A stretch of DNA of 64,000 nucleotides from Subtercola lobariae (GTDB lineage: Bacteria; Actinomycetota; Actinomycetes; Actinomycetales; Microbacteriaceae): positions 186,001 to 250,000 of the forward strand of contig NZ_BMGP01000004.1 in the NCBI RefSeq assembly GCF_014640255.1, in the 5' to 3' direction. Shown here piece after piece: positions 32,589 to 40,511 of this stretch. Each line of letters begins with the position of its first letter. Position 1 is the stretch's first letter. A program made the translations under genes and the position numbers. Below the pieces are notes generated by a model. That model had not been told where the DNA came from. It worked only from the letters and a program-made list of their open reading frames with translations, and ran no database searches.

Positions 32589-33809
32589 TTACGCCCCGCG
32601 GGTGCCACCTTCGAGGGCTTGCGCAGGGCCCCCGAACTCTGCGGACTGCCGATTGATGAACGAGGCCATTCCTGGCACGGTGAAGGCGATACGGCCGCGT
32701 TCGGGCGAATACACCACTCCTTTTTCGAGCAAGCCCTGGCGGGTTGTGCTGAGCGCAGACGTTGGCACTCCAAGCCGGTCAGCGATATCAGGCGTACGCG
32801 AGCCGCGTTCTTCGTCAGCAGCCATCGCCCGGAGGTAGTTTCGTTCGGTTGGCGTCGCTCGATCCCATCGCGCAGGAAAAAACCCCATGTCAAGGGCGGC
32901 ATTACCCTCGACGACCGCCTCTCGCGCGTCATGCAATCGAACGATCTTCGCCTCGGCAATATCCCACGCTGCCTGGCCATATGTTTGCAGAAAGTAAGGG
33001 TATCCACCCGAGGCGGTCAAAAGTTCTGAGATGGCCTCCGGTTCGTACTCGACCCCCAACCGGCCAGCTGGAATCAGCAAAGCATCTCGGGACGCCGAGA
33101 CATCGAGTGCGCCGATTTCTCGGTAGTTGAACAATCGCTCGGCATAGGAACGCGACGAACTGAGTATCGAAGGCAGCGAGGGCAGGCCTGCCCCGAAAAT
33201 ATAGAACGGCCACCCTTTCTGACCGGCTTTGTGCTGTGCAGCGAGCAGGGCCGACATCAGTTCGGGGTCAATATCTTGCATCTCGTCGATGAAAAGCCCG
33301 AATGCGCTCGACGCCTTCTGCAACGCGGGCACGAGATCTTCGATGACTTCTTCGAAGTCGACTTCGATGCGCCCGGAATCGGCTCGGCCTCTGGTTTGAT
33401 CAACGTTGAAGTCGATGGATGCGACACCCAACGACAGACTGAACGATTTGACGGTGCCGAGCACCGCCTTCAACTCTTCGCTGAAGTGCTTACTGCGTTG
33501 TAGACGCCGAACGGCGAGCAGGAGGGCGCGCCCGAGCTTGTGTCGAGCAATTTCGTGGCCGCTTTCGGTCGCACTGCCTTCGAGTTCGACGGTGAACCAG
33601 TCGGCCTGCTCTGCTTGTCGAAGAAACCTATTCAAAAGCACGGTCTTGCCCACACCACGCAGCCCGTGGAGGATTATGCCGCGACTACTGCGCCTCCCGC
33701 GAGATCGAGCCACGACCAGGTCGAAGGCATCAATCTCTGCCTGCCTGCCCACCAAGTCAGGTGGAGTGAGACCTGATCCGGGCGAGTATGGATTGATTTC
33801 CGGCTGCAT
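32589..33809 (-). CDS. AAA-family ATPase with C-terminal winged helix
   Basis: The 406-residue protein has NPYSPGSGLTPPDLVGRQAEIDAF, then Walker A at about residues 49-56 (GLRGVGKT), Walker B in AFGLFIDEMQDID and a sensor-like FYIFGAGLPSLPSIL. Residues about 310-390 form a winged-helix part (LRAMAADEERGSRTPDIADRLGVPTSALSTTRQGLLEKGVVY). This is the Orc1/Cdc6- or MNS/STAND-like layout of stand-alone ATPases often linked to mobile DNA or defence, but no partner is obvious. Upstream DNA is markedly AT-rich for this genome, and a short peptide gene precedes it, hinting at acquisition. Confidence 0.82.
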   Translation of the reverse strand: MQPEINPYSPGSGLTPPDLVGRQAEIDAFDLVVARSRGRRSSRGIILHGLRGVGKTVLLNRFLRQAEQADWFTVELEGSATESGHEIARHKLGRALLLAVRRLQRSKHFSEELKAVLGTVKSFSLSLGVASIDFNVDQTRGRADSGRIEVDFEEVIEDLVPALQKASSAFGLFIDEMQDIDPELMSALLAAQHKAGQKGWPFYIFGAGLPSLPSILSSSRSYAERLFNYREIGALDVSASRDALLIPAGRLGVEYEPEAISELLTASGGYPYFLQTYGQAAWDIAEAKIVRLHDAREAVVEGNAALDMGFFPARWDRATPTERNYLRAMAADEERGSRTPDIADRLGVPTSALSTTRQGLLEKGVVYSPERGRIAFTVPGMASFINRQSAEFGGPAQALEGGTRGA

Positions 33810-33880
33810 ATAGAAAATTATATGCGAATATATGACTTCGGATATAAATGCATATACGAACCGATAAAAACGTGTGGGCG
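33810..33880. other. AT-rich segment upstream of the AAA ATPase gene
   Basis: About 70 bp with several ATATG/CATAT and TATATG runs (33810-33865), strikingly AT-rich against the surrounding GC-rich DNA. It could hold the ATPase promoter and operator sites or mark a junction of foreign DNA. No defined box can be named. Confidence 0.6.
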
Positions 33881-33885
33881 GGTAA

Positions 33886-33948
33886 TCAAGCGCGTGAAGA
33901 CAAGATTTCGATGCCGTCGAAATCGAGGTCGGGAAGTGTAATGGCCAT
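33886..33948 (-). CDS. 20-residue peptide ORF upstream of the AAA ATPase gene
   Basis: ATG at 33948 codes MAITLPDLDFDGIEILSSRA and a stop. AAGGGAA lies about 8 nt before the ATG, a good ribosome-binding site. The acidic, Leu/Ile-rich DLDFDGIEIL pattern recalls leader halves of some actinobacterial peptide-natural-product precursors, but there is no core peptide and no modifying enzyme nearby. It may be a regulatory leader peptide, a remnant or a real microprotein. Confidence 0.4.
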   Translation of the reverse strand: MAITLPDLDFDGIEILSSRA

Positions 33949-33972
33949 GCGTGTGTTCCCTTCGAACAGGCA

Positions 33973-33992
33973 CCGACGCCCCTTGGCGTCGG
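33973..33992. promoter_or_regulatory. Perfect 8-bp-stem hairpin in the leader of the peptide ORF
   Basis: CCGACGCC-CCTT-GGCGTCGG is a stable stem with a 4-nt loop, about 25 nt upstream of the peptide ORF start on the minus strand. It could protect or attenuate the message; there is no T-tract. Confidence 0.5.
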
Positions 33993-34090
33993 CTAACTGA
34001 CCCACACGGTAACACATAATTGAGCGCGCCTCATTACTTATCCACAGGCGCTAACCGATCGAACTTCAACTGCCCCAAAAGGCGCAGGCC

Positions 34091-35389
34091 TCAGACCTCG
34101 TCGGCGCCCAAGAGGTCGTGACGCACGACGATGGCCTCGCGGCCCGGGCCCACCCCGATGGCGGAGATGCGCGATCCGCTCATGGCCTCGATGGCGAGAA
34201 CGTAGTTCTGCGCGTTCAGCGGCAAGTCTTCGAAGGAGCGGGCGCCCGTAATGTCTTCCGACCAGCCTGGGAACTCCTCGTAGATGGGAACCGCGTGGTG
34301 GAAGTCGCTCTGCGACACGGGAACCTCGTCGACGCGAACGCCGTCGACGTCGTACGCGACGCAGACCGGAATGGTGGTGAGGCCGGTCAGAACATCCAAC
34401 TTGGTGAGCACGAAGTCGGTGACGCCGTTGATGCGCGCCGAGTATCGGGCGATGGGGGCGTCGTACCAGCCGCAGCGACGCGGGCGGCCCGTGGTGGTGC
34501 CGAACTCGAAGCCGTTGGCGCGCAAGAACTCGCCCGACTCGTCGAAGAGTTCGGTGGGAAACGGGCCGGCACCGACTCGCGTTGTGTACGCCTTGACGAT
34601 GCCGATGACGCGGTCGATGCGGTTGGGCGCAACACCCGAGCCCGTGGAAGCCCCGCCAGAGGTGGCGTTCGACGAGGTCACGAACGGGTAGGTGCCGTGA
34701 TCGACGTCGAGCATGGTGGCCTGGCCACCTTCGAACAGCACGGTCTTACCGGCATCCAGAGCCTGATTCAAGATCAGCGAGGTGTCGGCGACCATCGGGC
34801 GCAAGCGCTCGGCGTACGACAGCAGGTCGTCGACGATCTCGTCGATGATGATGGCGCGGCGGTTGTACACCTTCACGAGCAGGTGGTTTTTCTGCTCGAG
34901 CGCACCTTCGACCTTCTGGCGCAGAATGTTCTCGTCGAAGAGGTCTTGAATGCGAATGCCGAGGCGGTTGATCTTGTCGGCGTAGGCCGGGCCGATTCCG
35001 CGACCCGTGGTGCCGATTTGGCGTTTGCCCAAGAATCGCTCGGTGACCTTGTCGAGTGTGCGGTGATAGGCCGTGATGACATGGGCGTTAGCGCTGATGA
35101 GCAGGCGCGAAACATCCACCCCGCGTGAAATCAGAGCCTCCAGCTCGTGAAAGAGCACCTCGATGTCGACCACCACGCCATTCGTGATCACCGGCGTGAC
35201 ATTCGGGGTCAGGATGCCCGACGGCAGTAGGTGCAACGCATACTTCTGCGTGCCGATCACCACGGTGTGGCCAGCATTGTTGCCGCCGTTGAACTTCACG
35301 ACGTAGTCGACACGACTGCCAAGCAGGTCAGTCGCTTTGCCTTTACCTTCGTCGCCCCATTGGGCTCCGATCAGTACGATTGCCGGCAT
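34091..35389 (-). CDS. purA: Adenylosuccinate synthetase
   Basis: The 432-residue cytosolic enzyme joins IMP and aspartate with GTP on the branch to AMP. It starts [24 protein letters not shown], the GTP-binding loop, followed by [58 protein letters not shown] and [12 protein letters not shown]. Length and motifs are those of the family. It lies 2 bp after the DUF3151 gene on the same strand, an arrangement I recall as common in actinobacteria. It is separate from the other purine genes. Confidence 0.97.
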   Translation of the reverse strand: MPAIVLIGAQWGDEGKGKATDLLGSRVDYVVKFNGGNNAGHTVVIGTQKYALHLLPSGILTPNVTPVITNGVVVDIEVLFHELEALISRGVDVSRLLISANAHVITAYHRTLDKVTERFLGKRQIGTTGRGIGPAYADKINRLGIRIQDLFDENILRQKVEGALEQKNHLLVKVYNRRAIIIDEIVDDLLSYAERLRPMVADTSLILNQALDAGKTVLFEGGQATMLDVDHGTYPFVTSSNATSGGASTGSGVAPNRIDRVIGIVKAYTTRVGAGPFPTELFDESGEFLRANGFEFGTTTGRPRRCGWYDAPIARYSARINGVTDFVLTKLDVLTGLTTIPVCVAYDVDGVRVDEVPVSQSDFHHAVPIYEEFPGWSEDITGARSFEDLPLNAQNYVLAIEAMSGSRISAIGVGPGREAIVVRHDLLGADEV

Positions 35390-35391
35390 TT

Positions 35392-35889
35392 CTAGAGCCC
35401 TTCAGTCGTATCTGCGGTCGACGCCGCGCGGAAGTGAGCCGTTTCGATGGCCTCACTCGCCGCGGGGTCAGACATCTGCAGAAAGTCGTTCAGCCTGGCC
35501 ACTTCGTCGACTTCACCGATTGCGTCGGCGCCCCGACGCAGTGCGTAGAGCGAGCGAAGCACGCCTCGGTTCGGCTCGTGCGACCACGGCACGGGGCCCT
35601 GGCCGCGCCAGCCGCCCTTGCGAAGGGCGTCGAGGCCGCGGTGGTAGCCGACGCGAGCGTAGGCGTAGGCCGGCAGAATCTCGCCCGCCTCGAAAGCATC
35701 GTCAGACAGCAGCGCCCAGACGAGAGACGACGTGGGGAATCGCCGCACGAGCGCTTCGAGGTCGGCTCGGGTGAGTACCTGCTCGTCGATGGTCACGCCG
35801 TCGGGAAGTACGGAGGCGATAGCCTCGGCCACTCCGTCTTCGGGGTTCAGCAGGGTCGGGGGCACGCCAAGGAGGTTTTCGCCGGTCAC
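35392..35889 (-). CDS. DUF3151 protein upstream of purA
   Basis: The 165-residue protein matches DUF3151: [15 protein letters not shown] near the start, then [67 protein letters not shown], the nearly invariant core of the family. Function unknown. The GTG at 35889 starts at the family's usual N-terminus; a longer open frame upstream is GC-rich noise. Two base pairs separate it from purA, so it is almost certainly co-transcribed. Confidence 0.9.
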   Translation of the reverse strand: MTGENLLGVPPTLLNPEDGVAEAIASVLPDGVTIDEQVLTRADLEALVRRFPTSSLVWALLSDDAFEAGEILPAYAYARVGYHRGLDALRKGGWRGQGPVPWSHEPNRGVLRSLYALRRGADAIGEVDEVARLNDFLQMSDPAASEAIETAHFRAASTADTTEGL

Positions 35890-36015
35890 ACTCAATCCTA
35901 TCAAGAGGGCTGAGTGGGCCCGGGCTGTGGGTGGCAGCGGGCGGCGGATTCCCGAATAACGACTCACCGCGGGCATCCATCGGCCAATGTCAGAGGTCGG
36001 GCGCACAATTGCAGC

Positions 36016-36171
36016 ATGACTTACCACGACATCTGCGAGCGCTGCGAAGGATGCGGCGCCGACCCGCTGCAGCCCTTCCACGACGCCGAGGTACGTATCT
36101 GCGTCGAATGCCACGGCGACGGTTACGTCGACGTGTTCGAGTTTCGCCTGCCCGAGCGGCTTTCGGCCTAA
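36016..36171 (+). CDS. 51-residue zinc-ribbon-like microprotein
   Basis: The product MTYHDICERCEGCGADPLQP... has CxxCxxC (C7, C10, C13) and CVECHGDGY, resembling the cysteine repeats of DnaJ-type or rubredoxin-like zinc ribbons. It probably binds one zinc. A CACAAT -10-like hexamer ends about 7 nt before the ATG at 36016, so the transcript is probably leaderless. Function unknown. Confidence 0.65.
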   Translation: MTYHDICERCEGCGADPLQPFHDAEVRICVECHGDGYVDVFEFRLPERLSA

Positions 36172-36218
36172 CGCCGCATCTCGAGCGAAACGGGCTAGGA
36201 AGCGCCAGACCCGGCCTG

Positions 36219-36356
36219 GTGGGTGCGGACCTGGCGCCACTCGAGGGCATCAGGCATCGAGAGCCAACCGACCGCGAGGCATTTGCAGACATCACAAGAG
36301 TGAATGCTCGAGCCACGGTCGCTGATGTGCTCGATGAACTTCGCGGTGATCGATGA
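36219..36356 (+). pseudogene. Truncated antitoxin (Phd/VapB-like C-terminus)
   Basis: A 45-codon frame ends ADITRVNARATVADVLDELRGDR and overlaps the PIN toxin start by ATGA (36353-36356). That ending fits actinobacterial Phd-type antitoxins partnered with PIN toxins. The normal N-terminal DNA-binding half (about 30-40 residues) is missing; the frame upstream runs into the zinc-ribbon gene with no relation to Phd. It appears 5'-truncated, though a short functional form from GTG 36219 cannot be ruled out. Confidence 0.6.
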
Positions 36357-36751
36357 TCTGTTACCTCGACACGTCTGCGGCAGGCAAATTGCTCGTCACT
36401 GAACCCGAGAGCGATGCCCTCGTTCGACATCTCGATCAGTTCGGGCATCGGCGCGGCTCGGTGATTGCATCGAGCACGCTGCTTGAAACGGAACTCAGGC
36501 GAATGGCTTCGCGGCTCGGATTTACACAAGCCGCAGTGTCAGGGCTGCTTCGCAAACTCAGCGTCATCGACATCGAGCGAGACGTTTTTCGCGAGGCGGG
36601 CCTGATGCTGCCAGGCGGCTCGCTTCGCAGCCTCGACGCGCCTCACATCGCCACCGCCGAGCGAATTGCCGCAGACGAATTCATTTCGTACGACGAGCGG
36701 CAAGCTCAATCTGCTGCGGAAGTCGGTTTGCGAGTAACGCAGCCCGCATGA
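36353..36751 (+). CDS. PIN-domain ribonuclease toxin (VapC-like)
   Basis: The 132-residue protein starts MICYLDTSAAGKLLVTEPES, with Asp6 as the first metal ligand. Further acids follow in ASSTLLETELRR, SLDAPHIATAERI and DEFISYDERQ, the four-acid PIN active site. Such toxins cleave tRNA or rRNA. ATG at 36353 overlaps the remnant antitoxin stop by 4 nt. With the antitoxin apparently damaged, the toxin may be weak, silent or neutralised by another protein; its catalytic residues look intact. Confidence 0.88.
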   Translation: MICYLDTSAAGKLLVTEPESDALVRHLDQFGHRRGSVIASSTLLETELRRMASRLGFTQAAVSGLLRKLSVIDIERDVFREAGLMLPGGSLRSLDAPHIATAERIAADEFISYDERQAQSAAEVGLRVTQPA

Positions 36752-36754
36752 CTG

Positions 36755-36784
36755 AATAACTTGCACAGCGGTGTGCAAGTTATT
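36755..36784. promoter_or_regulatory. Perfect 13-4-13 palindrome upstream of tetR
   Basis: AATAACTTGCACA (36755-36767) and TGTGCAAGTTATT (36772-36784) are exact complements around GCGG. TTGCAC inside it can serve as a -35. It ends 11 bp before the tetR GTG at 36796, in the position of a TetR autorepression operator. Confidence 0.75.
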
Positions 36785-36795
36785 AGAGTGGAGGG

Positions 36796-37452
36796 GTGAC
36801 CACATTTACCCCCTCGAAGCCGCCGCGACGCGACGCGACGGAGAACCGCGCCGCGATACTCGAGTCGGCACGCGTACTGCTGAATCGCGATCCTGAGGCG
36901 TCGCTTGAAGCCATCGCGGCCGGCGCGGGGCTCTCACGCCGCTCGATCTATGGGCATTTCGCCACCCGCGACGAACTCGTCAGCGAGATTCAGACGCTCG
37001 GCGGTCAGCGAGTCACCGCAGCTCTCGCCCACATCGACCACGCCGACTCCCGCGTGGCCATTGCGCTCATCGGCGCCAGGCTGTGGTCTGAGGTCGAAAA
37101 CGTGCGCGTGATGGCCCAGCTCGCCGTGCGCGGCCCGCAACGCCGAGACTTCGCCAACACGTTGCGCCCGGTGCGCGAAAAGCTGCTCGCCATCGTGGAG
37201 CGCGGCATTGCCGCTCGAGAACTCCGCACCGACGTTGCCGCCGAAACTCTCGCCAACCTCATCGAAGGCGCCGCTCTTTCAGTGCTCGACGAAGCCATTC
37301 GAGCTGATCTTTCGAATCGTGAGGGCCACCGGTTGGTGATGCTCGCAGCGCTCGGCACGGTAGGGCTCTCGTGGCACGAGTCGAACGCCGTGATCAAGCA
37401 CCACGCCGAACTTGAGTTCGCTGAACGCGTTACCGACGAGGAGACGAAATGA
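36796..37452 (+). CDS. TetR-family regulator
   Basis: The 218-residue protein has the TetR DNA-binding part at 15-62 (ENRAAILESARVLLNRDPEASLEAIAAGAGLSRRSIYGHFATRDELVSEI) and a helical ligand-binding half. GTG 36796 follows GGAGGG. Its TGA overlaps the next ATG by 4 nt, so it is co-translated with the ABC-like and YhgE-like genes, which it probably represses through the palindrome upstream. Ligand unknown. Confidence 0.88.
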   Translation: MTTFTPSKPPRRDATENRAAILESARVLLNRDPEASLEAIAAGAGLSRRSIYGHFATRDELVSEIQTLGGQRVTAALAHIDHADSRVAIALIGARLWSEVENVRVMAQLAVRGPQRRDFANTLRPVREKLLAIVERGIAARELRTDVAAETLANLIEGAALSVLDEAIRADLSNREGHRLVMLAALGTVGLSWHESNAVIKHHAELEFAERVTDEETK

Positions 37453-38300
37453 AGGTCATCCTGAGCAGCGTTTCGAAGGGCGAGAACGGCGAGAACCTGC
37501 CGGCGACCTCGCTGAGCTACGAGTCGGGGGCCGTGACGCTCGCGGTCGTCGAAACGGCTAAACGCCCCACGGTTCTCGCCCTGATGGCGGCGGGTCGCAT
37601 GGTTCCGGATGCCGGCACCATCACCTTCGACGACCGAACCGACCCTGCTGCGTTGCGTGAGCGTTCGGCCATCGTCGATGCGCCCGACGTCAGTGAGCCC
37701 GTTGATGACCTGAAACTTACCGCCGTGGTGCAAGAGGAGTTGATGTTCGCCGAGCGATCCAACTCGCGCCGCGATGCCCTCAACGCGCTCGACGAGCTGG
37801 ATGCCGGGCAGTACGCCGGGTATGAGATGCAGAACGTTCCGCCTGTTGTGCGGCTGCGCATTCTCGCCGAGCTCGCGGTTTCGCGGCCCGGCATCGAGGC
37901 CGTGGTTCTGACCTCGCCCGATCGGCACGGCGGTGACCCGCTCGGCTGGTGGGCGGTAGCAGCCGACTTGGCCGAGCGCGGGCTCGCGGTGCTCGTCATC
38001 GCCTCTGAGGCCTCGATCGATGCGGTGCGCGAGATCGCGTCACGCTTCGAAACCGACCGTCTCGCAGAACTCGAACGCCAGGCTGCCGCGCGTCGCCGCG
38101 AAGAAGCGGAAGCGGCTGCAGCTGCCAACGCTGCTGCAGATGCACAAGACGAACACCCCCATCCCCACGCCGTTCCCCTTGCCCACCCCGACAACGCGGT
38201 CATCGGCGCGGGCAGCCCACCGACCAGCACCAGCACCGCCCCCAGCACCACCCACACCCCCGCGCACACAACACCCGCGCCCCCGAAGGATCACGCATGA
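37449..38300 (+). CDS. ABC-ATPase-like protein lacking Walker A, with low-complexity tail
   Basis: The 283-residue product follows the outline of an ABC ATP-binding subunit: VLALMAAGRMVPDAGTITFDD resembles the post-Walker-A segment LxGLxxPDxGTITFDG. QNVPPVVRLRILAELAVSRPGIEAVVLTSPDRHGGDPLGWWAVAADLAERGLAVLVI resembles signature through switch regions. There is no GxxGxGKS/T loop and no normal signature or DE pair, so ATP hydrolysis is unlikely. The last 75 residues are an Ala/Glu helix followed by a Pro/His/Thr-rich stretch. It overlaps tetR and the YhgE-like gene by ATGA at both ends. Confidence 0.65.
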   Translation: MKVILSSVSKGENGENLPATSLSYESGAVTLAVVETAKRPTVLALMAAGRMVPDAGTITFDDRTDPAALRERSAIVDAPDVSEPVDDLKLTAVVQEELMFAERSNSRRDALNALDELDAGQYAGYEMQNVPPVVRLRILAELAVSRPGIEAVVLTSPDRHGGDPLGWWAVAADLAERGLAVLVIASEASIDAVREIASRFETDRLAELERQAAARRREEAEAAAAANAAADAQDEHPHPHAVPLAHPDNAVIGAGSPPTSTSTAPSTTHTPAHTTPAPPKDHA

Positions 38301-40360
38301 AAATCGTGACGCTCGTCACCCAAGAGTTTCGCCGCCTCACCGCCACCAGCCTCGCCCGCCTCGCGCTCGTGGCGCTGATGCTCGTTCCCGTCATCTACGC
38401 GGGCCTCTACCTCTGGGCGAACAGCGACCCCTACGGCAACGTGAAGAACATCCCCGTCGCCCTGGTGGTTGAAGATACCGGCGCCACCGTCAACGGATCG
38501 CCCGTCAACTATGGCCAACAGGTTCACGACCAGCTGCTGAAAGACGGCAGCGTGAAGTGGATGGATGCGACGCCCGACCAGGCCGCCAGCGGCATCAAAG
38601 ACGGAACCTACGACTTCATCTTGACGCTCGGCCCCGACTTCTCCACGATGCTCACGTCTGCTGGCACAGCAACCCCGCAACAGGCCGTCGTGCAGCTCAC
38701 GACCAACGACACGAACAGCTTCTTGGCCAGCACAATCGCCGCGACGGTCGCCGAGAAGGTGCGCCTCAGCATCTCGCAGCAGGTCGGCGAAGCCGCAGCG
38801 CTGCAGTTCTTGAACGGATTCGCCACCATTCACACGAACGTCAGTACCGCGGCCGACGGTGCCACGCAATTGGCCGACGGCACCGCCCAGGCCGAGGCCG
38901 GGGCATCCACTCTCGCCAGCGGAGCAGCGCAAGCCAACTCGGGAGCGGCAGATCTGGCGAACGGTTCTGCCTCGGCGGCGAGCGGAGCATCCACTCTCTC
39001 GAACGGGGCGAGGCAGACGAATGACGGCGCCGAGCAGCTCGCGAGTGGCCTCGACACGCTGGCTGCCAAATCGGCCACCCTGCCGGCAGACACGGCGAAG
39101 CTCAACACCGGCGCGCAGGCGGTTGCCGGCGGCAACGCCCAGCTCTCGGCCGCGGCCACGCAGGCTGCTTCGGTGGCTCAGGATGCCGCTGACCAAGTGG
39201 CTCCGGCGCGAGCTCAGATCGTGCAAGACCTCACCGACCTCGGCCTGACGCCCGATCAGCAAGCGCCCATTCTGGCCAAACTCGACACGGTCGGAACCGC
39301 CATATCGAACGGCAACGACCAGATTCAGGGCGTCAACACGCAGGTGGCCAAGCTATCGACTGGCGCCGCGCAGGTCGCCGCCGGCACCCAGCAGCTCGCC
39401 GACAACGCGCCCGCCCTGACATCTGGCATCAACCAGGCCGACTCCGGCGCGCACCAGGTGGCGAGCGGAACACAGCAACTGGCCGACGGCGCAGCGAGCC
39501 TCGCCGATGGAACACAGCAGGTCGCCGACGGAGCGGCAACCCTCAAGACCGCAACGCAGCAACTCGCCGACGGCAGCGCCACACTCGCCAGCGGCGCCAC
39601 AACGCTGAACTCGGGTGCCGATCAGTTGCGCGATGGGCTGGTTTCGGGGCTGGCGCAGATTCCGAACTATACCGGTGATCAGGCTCAAGCCGCGGCGGCC
39701 GTCATCGCGACGCCCGCGCGGGTCGACACCGATTCGGTCACGAAAGCAACGACGTATGGGGCCGGAATGGCGCCGTTCTTCATCAGCCTCGCCGCCTGGA
39801 TCGGCATCTACGCGCTGTTCTTGATCATCAAGCCGCTCTCGAAGCGCGCGCTGACCGCGATGAAAACCCCGCTCAAGGTTGCTCTGGCGGGCTGGCTGGC
39901 CCCGGCCATCCTGGGCGCCCTGCAGATGGTCGCGGTGTACCTCGTCGTGACGCTCGCCCTCGGTTTCGGGGTCGCGAATGTGCCCGGCATGCTCGCCTTC
40001 ATGATTCTCACCTCGGTGACGTTCGCGGCGATCATTCTCGCGCTCAACGTGTGGCTCGGCAGCGTGGGGCAGTTCATCGGGCTGGTGCTGATGGTGGTGC
40101 AGCTGGTCACGGCAGGCGGAACGTTCCCGTGGCAGACGCTGCCCGGGCCACTTGCCGCGCTGCATCACGCGCTGCCGATGTCATATGCCGTCGACGGAAT
40201 ACGTCAGTTGATGTACGGCGGCGACATGATGCTGGCGCTCAACGACGCCGGGGTGCTGGCGATCTGGCTGCTCGCGGCGGGTGCGTTCACGTATTTCCTC
40301 GCAACCCGAGCGACCCGCGCGCGAACCCTACGCGACCTGCGCCCCTCCCTCATCGGCTGA
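38297..40360 (+). CDS. YhgE/Pip-family membrane protein
   Basis: The 687-residue protein has one N-terminal membrane helix (about 20-42, LARLALVALMLVPVIYAGLYLWANSDPYG), a large outside region and five C-terminal helices (about 495-670). The outside part (180-460) carries many degenerate 7- to 11-residue repeats of the form ADGAxxLASGA, coiled-coil-like as in YhgE/Pip and type VII EsaA/YueB proteins. NIPVALVVEDTGATVNG is the family's N-terminal motif. These act as phage receptors in Firmicutes or in export; here the role is unknown. The preceding pseudo-ABC and tetR genes form one unit. Confidence 0.88.
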   Translation: MKIVTLVTQEFRRLTATSLARLALVALMLVPVIYAGLYLWANSDPYGNVKNIPVALVVEDTGATVNGSPVNYGQQVHDQLLKDGSVKWMDATPDQAASGIKDGTYDFILTLGPDFSTMLTSAGTATPQQAVVQLTTNDTNSFLASTIAATVAEKVRLSISQQVGEAAALQFLNGFATIHTNVSTAADGATQLADGTAQAEAGASTLASGAAQANSGAADLANGSASAASGASTLSNGARQTNDGAEQLASGLDTLAAKSATLPADTAKLNTGAQAVAGGNAQLSAAATQAASVAQDAADQVAPARAQIVQDLTDLGLTPDQQAPILAKLDTVGTAISNGNDQIQGVNTQVAKLSTGAAQVAAGTQQLADNAPALTSGINQADSGAHQVASGTQQLADGAASLADGTQQVADGAATLKTATQQLADGSATLASGATTLNSGADQLRDGLVSGLAQIPNYTGDQAQAAAAVIATPARVDTDSVTKATTYGAGMAPFFISLAAWIGIYALFLIIKPLSKRALTAMKTPLKVALAGWLAPAILGALQMVAVYLVVTLALGFGVANVPGMLAFMILTSVTFAAIILALNVWLGSVGQFIGLVLMVVQLVTAGGTFPWQTLPGPLAALHHALPMSYAVDGIRQLMYGGDMMLALNDAGVLAIWLLAAGAFTYFLATRATRARTLRDLRPSLIG

Positions 40361-40406
40361 CGCGCGGTACGCTCCCGCAGAATCCGGCGATTCGCTTGTC
40401 GCCCTC

Positions 40407-40454
40407 GTTGCGCAAAGGCACCTTCCGAGCATCGTGCCGGTGCTTTTGCGCAAC
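40407..40454. terminator. Long hairpin, GTTGCGCAAAAGCACC family, copy 3
   Basis: GTTGCGCAAAGGCACC (40407-40422) pairs with GGTGCTTTTGCGCAAC (40439-40454), with one G-U position and a 16-nt loop. It lies between the convergent ends of the YhgE-like and molybdoenzyme genes. Confidence 0.78.
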
Positions 40455-40511
40455 CCAGGCGGGCGTCGTCGAACGGCGGCGAACCAGCCAGGGCGCGGGC
40501 GTCGCTGCGAA

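Noticed and set aside
32589-34015. Insertion sequence or prophage remnant around the AAA ATPase
   Set aside because: AT-rich DNA is limited to about 70 bp; no transposase, integrase, terminal repeats or target duplication could be seen.
34118-35128. Open frame antisense to purA (336 codons)
   Set aside because: Shadow of a conserved purA frame; low-complexity composition and no ribosome-binding site.
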